A program made the position numbers and the translations under genes. 11,200 nucleotides of DNA from an uncultured bacterium (lineage in GTDB: Bacteria > Cyanobacteriota > Vampirovibrionia > Gastranaerophilales > Gastranaerophilaceae), in the NCBI GenBank assembly GCA_949288685.1, contig CASELB010000188.1:1-11200 (forward strand), read 5' to 3'. Shown here piece by piece: positions 7,029 through 11,200 of the stretch (positions are counted from its first letter, which is position 1; each line of letters starts with the position of its first letter). The notes below the pieces were generated by a model. It was not told the origin of the DNA. It was given only the letters and a program-made list of their open reading frames with translations, and ran no database searches.

Positions 7029-7409
7029 ATGAAAGTTTTAATTCCGCTTGACAGTGAGTTTAATTATATGGAATGTAAAAATCTTTATAACAGATATCAA
7101 AAGCTAATAGGTGATATAGAAGATTTTGACAGGATATTAACTTCAACACTATTTTACTCATTTATCTCAAATGAAAATAAATTTATCGGTTGTCTTTATT
7201 TTTACAAAATTGGCGGCAGACTTTTTGTAAACGGTTTTTCAAACAGAAAGTGCCATCTTCAAAACATCGAATGTCTTAATATGACGGAAAAATGGTTTGA
7301 TTGTGATATCTGGGCAAAAACTAAACATAAGACAGCAAAGTTCTGTCTTTTGCAGGCAGGCTTTAAAAAAGTTGACAATGAACTCTATGTAAAAAAGAAA
7401 GGAGAATAA
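7029..7409 (+). CDS. GNAT-like small protein in the T7 gp13 position
   Basis: A 126-residue protein with a GNAT (N-acetyltransferase) fold pattern: an N-terminal helix pair, the strand ENKFIGCLYFYKIGGRLFV (residues 50-68), and near the end the motif-B-like TAKFCLLQAGFKKVDNELYV (residues 102-121), where 'a-x-F-x-x-x-x-GF' is typical of acetyltransferases. The acetyl-CoA loop (Q/RxxGxG/A) is not evident, so catalysis is doubtful. T7 gp13, also GNAT-like and needed for virion assembly, lies in the same place between the gp12 nozzle and gp14, which is the main argument here. Six cysteines in 126 residues is high. The gene begins one base after the nozzle stop; its ribosome binding site (GAGG, 7021-7024) lies within the nozzle gene and only 4 bases from the ATG, so it is probably made by coupled translation. 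Confidence 0.52.
   Translation: MKVLIPLDSEFNYMECKNLYNRYQKLIGDIEDFDRILTSTLFYSFISNENKFIGCLYFYKIGGRLFVNGFSNRKCHLQNIECLNMTEKWFDCDIWAKTKHKTAKFCLLQAGFKKVDNELYVKKKGE
7397..7404 (+). promoter_or_regulatory. Ribosome binding site embedded in the preceding gene
   Basis: GAAAGGAG lies within the last sense codons (KKGE) of the GNAT-like gene, 6 bases before the ATG at 7411. The stop codon at 7407-7409 is one base from the next start, so the two genes are likely to be co-translated, and the Lys/Gly/Glu end of the upstream protein is partly dictated by this signal. Confidence 0.6.
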
Positions 7410-7410
7410 C

Positions 7411-8097
7411 ATGGGAGGCAAATCATCATCTTCAACGGCACAATCACAGACACATACAAGTACAACGTTAGGAAATACAACTACTTCAAATCCTTACGTT
7501 ACTTCTACAACTAATAACAGCGGTACAACATCAACATTTGCACCGGGCAGTGCATTGGATACACTTAATAGTTTTGTAAACGACAATATTACAGGACTTT
7601 TGCAAAATTATATGAATCCGACAATTGATGATACAACAAACCAGGCAAAATTAAACAGTTTTACAAAAAATTTAAATGAGGAATCACAAAAAAGTTTTGA
7701 AAATAATATAATTAATCCGCTGTCTTCACGTAATATGATCCGCTCAAGTCAGGCAACTGATATGTATAACCAGATGCAGGAAAATATCAATGACAGCATT
7801 TCTGATTACACAATGGAGCTGCTTGGCTCTTCGCAGGAAAATGCTGCTACGATGCTTTCTAACCTAATGGGATTGTACCTGAACGGATACAATATTATTT
7901 CAAATAATCAGTCACAATCATTAAGTACAAGCAGTGCAAACGCGCAGAAAGATAGTTATGGCAGTGCAACAAACAGTTCTAAACAAGATGCAAATGCAAT
8001 GGATTATATAAATATGGCTCAGGGTCTGGTTGATTTAGTCGTAAGTGCGCAAACCGGCGGACTTATCGGTGGCGGTAAGGGAAAGAAAAGTACATAG
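7411..8097 (+). CDS. Putative internal virion / DNA-ejection protein (T7 gp14 position)
   Basis: A 228-residue protein of unusual composition. Residues 1-50 are a low-complexity Ser/Thr/Asn/Gln tract starting MGGKSSSSTAQSQTHTSTT, a type of N-terminus seen in podoviral tail/ejection proteins. Residues 50-150 are amphipathic helices (LDTLNSFVNDNITGLLQNYM, FTKNLNEESQKSFENNIINP, ATMLSNLMGLYLNGYNI). Another Ser/Asn/Gln-rich linker follows, then a moderately hydrophobic C-terminal helix (MDYINMAQGLVDLVVSAQTG, residues 197-216) and a Gly/Lys-rich end (GLIGGGKGKKST). Low charge, helices with small residues and a weakly membrane-seeking end fit proteins that leave the capsid and insert in the host envelope, like T7 gp14 or P22 gp7. 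The position, after the gp12- and gp13-like genes, agrees. There is no signature motif, so function is inferred. Confidence 0.48.
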   Translation: MGGKSSSSTAQSQTHTSTTLGNTTTSNPYVTSTTNNSGTTSTFAPGSALDTLNSFVNDNITGLLQNYMNPTIDDTTNQAKLNSFTKNLNEESQKSFENNIINPLSSRNMIRSSQATDMYNQMQENINDSISDYTMELLGSSQENAATMLSNLMGLYLNGYNIISNNQSQSLSTSSANAQKDSYGSATNSSKQDANAMDYINMAQGLVDLVVSAQTGGLIGGGKGKKST

Positions 8098-8106
8098 CGG
8101 GGCGTT

Positions 8107-8343
8107 ATGGAAGAAAAAATTATTGAGTATGCTCCGATAATTGTATGTGCGGTAATTTTTCTGATTCAACAGCATTTGCTGGTCTCACCGGAACAATTAG
8201 AGAAAAAGCACAGAGAAATATTAGAAAGTATAGAACGTAAATATGTTACCTGGAGTTCATTCAGGGATTTGAAAGCACAATTTACAGATATACAATCCAA
8301 AATTGACAAAATTTATGATGTAATAATGAGCGGCAGAGAATAA
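8107..8343 (+). CDS. Single-helix membrane protein with C-terminal coiled coil (holin or spanin candidate)
   Basis: A 78-residue protein with one strong transmembrane segment (residues 9-26, APIIVCAVIFLIQQHLLV) after a short, acidic N-terminus, followed by a highly charged helical region (residues 30-75: EQLEKKHREILESIERKY..., then FRDLKAQFTDIQSKIDKIYDVI) with heptad-like spacing of hydrophobic residues. This layout fits a small holin, an inner-membrane spanin subunit or an ejection-channel component. No lipobox or partner spanin gene is seen within or next to it. It starts 9 bases after the preceding stop, and its ribosome binding site (a GGGG run at 8099-8102) is weak, so output may be kept low, as for many holins. 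The lysozyme lies three genes upstream, not adjacent. Confidence 0.6.
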   Translation: MEEKIIEYAPIIVCAVIFLIQQHLLVSPEQLEKKHREILESIERKYVTWSSFRDLKAQFTDIQSKIDKIYDVIMSGRE

Positions 8344-8351
8344 AATCTGCC
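8332..8351 (+). other. Hairpin across the stop codon of the membrane protein
   Basis: GGCAGA (8332-8337) and TCTGCC (8346-8351) form a perfect 6-bp stem with an 8-base loop that contains the TAA stop at 8341-8343. No T-tract follows. The ribosome binding site of the short fibre starts 4 bases after the stem, so ribosomes finishing the upstream gene would melt the hairpin and could aid translation of the fibre. A chance inverted repeat is possible. Confidence 0.3.
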
Positions 8352-8368
8352 ACAGAAAGGAAGAGTAT

Positions 8369-8953
8369 ATGGCATTAACAAATATAGAATACGGTTCGGT
8401 TGCCTCATCCGAGGTTGTTAATAATAATTTTCAATATCTGGACGACAAAATATCATCTGTATCGCAGAGTTTAACTACTAATGTTACAGCCCTGTCAGGG
8501 AGTATTTCTTCTCTGTCATCAGTAGTAGACAATAATAAAACTGCCGCAGAAGAAGCAAATGAAGAATTGCAGGAAAGTATTGATGATATTACTGAAGATA
8601 TAGCAGCTATAACTTCAACACTGGATAGTGCGGCTTATGTAAAAGAAAGTTACCGTTCCGGTGCAAACTGGTATCGGCTCTATAGTGACGGTTGGATTGA
8701 GCAAGGCGGATATATTGCTGTAGGCGGAACAAATGCAACCAAAGATATAACATTATTTAAAGAACTTGCGGATACAAATGCTTGTATTTATGTAACAGGA
8801 ACGAGTGCGTATATGAATGGCAACTGGGATATCGGTGTTGTCTCGGGACGCATTATAAGTACAACAACCGTACGTGTAACGGTAGGTCGTGACGGCTCCG
8901 GTGGCAGTGTGTACTGGCGTGTTTGCGGAATGTGTAAGAGTGATGAAACATAG
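8369..8953 (+). CDS. Short tail fibre / receptor-binding protein
   Basis: A 194-residue fibre-like protein. Residues 1-28 (MALTNIEYGSVASSEVVNNNF...) resemble the short anchoring segment seen at the start of many phage fibres ('N-x-EYG-x-VAxSxxxNxNFxYLD'). Residues 25-88 form a trimeric coiled coil, rich in Ser/Asn/Ile and then in Glu/Asp (SSLSSVVDNNKTAAEEANEE). The C-terminal domain (residues 92-194) is beta-rich and contains WYRLYSDGWIEQGG (101-114); the 'YSDGW-I/C-EQGG' motif is a hallmark of tip domains in tail fibres of many gut phages. The tip probably contacts the bacterial surface. GAAAGGA at 8355-8361 sets the start. The stop is followed at once by the large fibre gene, whose ribosome binding site overlaps it. 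Confidence 0.78.
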   Translation: MALTNIEYGSVASSEVVNNNFQYLDDKISSVSQSLTTNVTALSGSISSLSSVVDNNKTAAEEANEELQESIDDITEDIAAITSTLDSAAYVKESYRSGANWYRLYSDGWIEQGGYIAVGGTNATKDITLFKELADTNACIYVTGTSAYMNGNWDIGVVSGRIISTTTVRVTVGRDGSGGSVYWRVCGMCKSDET

Positions 8954-8959
8954 AAAGGG
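8953..8959 (+). promoter_or_regulatory. Ribosome binding site of the large fibre gene overlapping the upstream stop
   Basis: GAAAGGG begins at the last base of the short-fibre TAG and lies 6 bases before the ATG at 8966. It fixes the start of the large fibre, whose frame has no better ATG nearby, and suggests coupled translation of the two fibre genes. Confidence 0.6.
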
Positions 8960-8965
8960 TAATAC

Positions 8966-11200
8966 ATGGCATATATAACAATTGTAAAAGGCGATGATAC
9001 TGACTTTTTAGATAATCAGTATTTAGTCGTAAAATTTAACACAGACATAAATATGGCAGGATTTAAAGCGGTATTCTCACTGGATAATATTGAATTAACT
9101 TATCCTGATTTATCGGCAAAATATATTGAGATTATTTTGTCTAACGAGGTTACATCTAAACTTAAATCCGGTAAAATGTACGGCTCGCTTAAACTTATAG
9201 ATACAGAGGATAGAATTAGAACTGTTACAACGGTTATTCCTTTTAATGTGATAACAAAAGTCATGAATAATTCTGTTCAGGTTTCAGATCAATCTATTCA
9301 AATGGATGTATCTATTAATAAAAACGAGTTTAATGTTGATATGAGTATTGTCGGATTATCAAAAACTGTTGCTGAAAGTTATTTAAGCAAAATACAGAGT
9401 TACGATGATTCCTTGACGGAAATAGCGAATAATGTATCCGAAATGCATGATGAAGTTGAAGTAAAAGCTGTTGAAGCCGCATCAAGTGCTAATCTTGCGA
9501 AACAATGGGCAAATTCAGGTGTACTTGTTGACGGAACTGAATATAGTGCAAAATATTACGCTGATAAGGCAGAAACTATTTCAGATAATATGGATGCTCA
9601 AATATCAGATTTGAATGAAACACTTGAAACAATTGCAAATACTTCTTTAAGCAATTTGACAGACGCCGGAAAGGCTGTAATCCGTGAGACAGCTGGCACG
9701 GGTTTAAATATGTTTGACCTTGTAGTAAAAGACCATATTTTAACATTTGAGGAGTCTGCAGGTCTCGCTCCGCTTGGAACGTATGTTTACAAAGCAAGTG
9801 ATGTGAACCGTTACGGATATCCGGATTTTTATAACAAATGTATAGAGGAAAAAGCTGCAGCAGTATCCGCTCAAACAGTTCTTGGTGAAAGTACAATAAC
9901 AACATATACTCATACAAACGGACATGTGTATTATGATATTTCAGATAAATCCGCGATTGACACGTTTTATGCCGCTTATGGTGCCTGCTGGATGTATGGG
10001 ATTGATATAACTAATGAACGTATTTTTCTCCCGCGGAATGACTATTATTTCAAAAACTCGGATTCTCCGGGCGCGTATGTAGAAGCCGGTCTGCCTAATA
10101 TAGAGGGCGAGGTATATTACGAAAATAGTACAGGAGTTCCAACACAGATGTATGGTCTTACAAGAAGCCCGGAGGGATTTCAATACGGAGGGTGCTTTAC
10201 AAAAGGAACCCAGGTAGGCAGCTCCCGTGTGGCAACTACGACAGGCACATCTTATTCAGCTAGGTTGGACGCCTCACTCTCAAATCCTATCTACGGTAAC
10301 TCAGACACGGTTCAGCCGCCGGGGGTAAATGCAGTTGTGTATATGGTAGTAGGAAATACAACTTCAGAGGTTGCGATATCTAATATTACAGAGGTTACAA
10401 CAACTGAAAATGACACACTTCCTTTGTTATGTCATATCGCTTCTGATGAAGAGCTTAATCACACATCCTGGCTGCTTTCCGCCGGACAATGGAACAGCGG
10501 GAGTGTGTATTCAACAGCGTATAATTATCTTGTAAGCGAGTATACGGAAGGAACCCAAAAAACAGATACAATAACGGCTCCTGACGGTACGGAATATACA
10601 GTAAGTTACAAGGTTAATAACGGTAAGAAAATTGTAGATGTTGCTAATATTACTCAGGTTGAAAATTTGTATAATGCAATCGGTTCTGCATGGTATTATG
10701 TTTTAGACCAGTCTAATATTCAGTTTAAACTCCCGCGGTCAAAAAATATGGAGAGTTATACATCAGATGTCGGGCGCCTTGGTTTAGATATAAGTGCAGG
10801 ACTCCCGAATATTGAGGGCGAATACTTTACTGATGCATATAACTCTGATTCTAATGCGGGAGTAAATGGAGCGTTTACAAGTATAGATGATGGTCATATT
10901 ATAAACGTTCACGGAAGCACAAATACTTATCCACATTTGGGTTTTGACGCCTCACTCTCAAACCCTGTCTACGGAAATTCAGATACAGTGACACCGGCAC
11001 ATACGGAATTTTATTTGTACTTTAAAGTTGCAAATGCCGTTCAAAATTTGCAACTGCTTAATGCGGGAGAAATAACATCTGCCTTGAACAATATATCTTC
11101 AGCACTGGCGGATAAAGTTAACGCAGCAGGGGCAGCGGACGCAAGTTTTCCGTCAAGTTACCATGAGGATTTAACATTAGGTGCGACAGATTCAACATAC
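8966..11200 (+). CDS. Large tail fibre / adhesin with duplicated collar-type module, 3'-partial
   Basis: The frame is open from the ATG at 8966 to the window edge: 745 codons and no stop. Residues 1-110 or so form a beta-rich N-terminal domain (MAYITIVKGDDTDFLDNQYL...) resembling the BppU-type N-terminus used to attach fibres to the tail. A helical stalk follows (residues 130-235), with the fibre motif AKQWANSG...DGTEYSAKYYADKA at 178-202. Next come two copies of an adhesin-type module (9926-10357 and 10631-11035) with the shared elements 'AWxY...D...FxLPR', AGLPNIEGE and DASLSNPxYGNSDTV. The 'YGNSDTVQPP' element is typical of C-terminal tail-fibre/collar domains, so the second copy would normally mark the end, but the protein goes on. 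It probably trimerises and binds a host surface receptor. No reverse transcriptase or template repeat is present in the window to make it a diversity-generating target. Confidence 0.85.
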   Translation, partial: MAYITIVKGDDTDFLDNQYLVVKFNTDINMAGFKAVFSLDNIELTYPDLSAKYIEIILSNEVTSKLKSGKMYGSLKLIDTEDRIRTVTTVIPFNVITKVMNNSVQVSDQSIQMDVSINKNEFNVDMSIVGLSKTVAESYLSKIQSYDDSLTEIANNVSEMHDEVEVKAVEAASSANLAKQWANSGVLVDGTEYSAKYYADKAETISDNMDAQISDLNETLETIANTSLSNLTDAGKAVIRETAGTGLNMFDLVVKDHILTFEESAGLAPLGTYVYKASDVNRYGYPDFYNKCIEEKAAAVSAQTVLGESTITTYTHTNGHVYYDISDKSAIDTFYAAYGACWMYGIDITNERIFLPRNDYYFKNSDSPGAYVEAGLPNIEGEVYYENSTGVPTQMYGLTRSPEGFQYGGCFTKGTQVGSSRVATTTGTSYSARLDASLSNPIYGNSDTVQPPGVNAVVYMVVGNTTSEVAISNITEVTTTENDTLPLLCHIASDEELNHTSWLLSAGQWNSGSVYSTAYNYLVSEYTEGTQKTDTITAPDGTEYTVSYKVNNGKKIVDVANITQVENLYNAIGSAWYYVLDQSNIQFKLPRSKNMESYTSDVGRLGLDISAGLPNIEGEYFTDAYNSDSNAGVNGAFTSIDDGHIINVHGSTNTYPHLGFDASLSNPVYGNSDTVTPAHTEFYLYFKVANAVQNLQLLNAGEITSALNNISSALADKVNAAGAADASFPSSYHEDLTLGATDSTY
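9926..10357 (+). repeat. Fibre module, copy 1
   Basis: A segment of about 144 codons with YAAYGACWMYGIDITNERIF then LPR, AGLPNIEGE, and DASLSNPIYGNSDTVQPP followed by the strand VNAVVYMVVGN. It aligns in order with copy 2. The best-conserved DNA is 10268-10311, which matches 10946-10989 at most positions, with differences mainly at third codon positions, as expected of an older duplication under protein-level selection. Confidence 0.75.
10631..11035 (+). repeat. Fibre module, copy 2
   Basis: A segment of about 135 codons with YNAIGSAWYYVLDQSNIQFK then LPR, AGLPNIEGE, and DASLSNPVYGNSDTVTP followed by FYLYFKVAN. The elements and their order are as in copy 1. The loop between AGLPNIEGE and DASLSNP differs completely from copy 1 in sequence, which suggests that this exposed part has diverged while the core was kept. 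Confidence 0.75.

Noticed and set aside
9576..10183. Three reverse-strand open frames inside the large fibre gene
   Set aside because: They lie opposite a long, well-supported fibre gene, have no convincing ribosome binding site, and their translations look like low-complexity Cys/Leu/Tyr-rich antisense shadows.
10268..10989. Possible diversity-generating retroelement variable/template repeat pair
   Set aside because: The repeated DNA differs mainly at silent third positions in all base types rather than at adenines, and no reverse transcriptase gene or accessory gene is in the window. Domain duplication explains it better.
1..11200. Possible genetic code change, since none of the twelve complete genes ends in TGA
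   Set aside because: The stops are eight TAA and four TAG. No in-frame TGA is found within the genes and tryptophan is coded by TGG, so the standard code fits. Avoidance of TGA in a dozen AT-rich genes is not strong evidence.

Overview
This window is a virion-assembly segment of a short-tailed (podovirus-like) bacteriophage or prophage. All thirteen genes I can support lie on the + strand, head to tail. Coding density is very high: the largest gap is about 80 bases, so there is no gene-free stretch over 300 bases. The DNA is AT-rich, the start sites carry strong AAGGAG-type ribosome binding sites, and TAA and TAG are the only stop codons used. The host cannot be fixed from this sequence. The GH108-type lysozyme and the collar-type fibre modules would fit a phage of an AT-rich, gut-type bacterium, probably with a Gram-negative envelope, but that is inference.

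Head module (1-3947): the 3' part of a portal gene that is already open at base 1, a scaffold-like gene, the major capsid protein, and a small beta-rich protein that is probably a head decoration protein. This block ends in a strong rho-independent terminator (3961-4012), much as T7 has its Tphi terminator just after the capsid gene.

Connector and tail module (4027-8097): a small basic protein of unknown role, an adaptor (head-tail connector, P22 gp4/T7 gp11 type), a GH108 lysozyme, a 514-residue beta-rich tail nozzle candidate (P22 gp10/T7 gp12 type), a small GNAT-like protein in the position of T7 gp13, and a Ser/Thr/Asn-rich protein in the position of T7 gp14 that may be ejected with the DNA. 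The genes are tightly coupled: ribosome binding sites lie inside the end of the preceding gene, and one stop/start pair shares a base (TAATG).

Host-interaction module (8107-11200): a one-helix membrane protein with a charged C-terminal coiled coil (holin, spanin or ejection-pore candidate), a short tail fibre, and a very large tail fibre that runs off the right edge. In the large fibre a collar/adhesin-type module of about 140 residues occurs twice.

Together the genes build the capsid (portal, scaffold, coat, decoration), close it with the adaptor and nozzle, supply a peptidoglycan-cutting enzyme and ejection proteins, and end with the receptor-binding fibres. The terminase and the genes for replication, integration and lysis regulation are not in the window. 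I found no CRISPR array, tRNA, insertion sequence or defence gene. The points most worth checking are the lysozyme inside the tail genes, the conserved gp13-like slot, the absence of large gp15/gp16-type ejection proteins before the fibres, and the duplicated fibre module.
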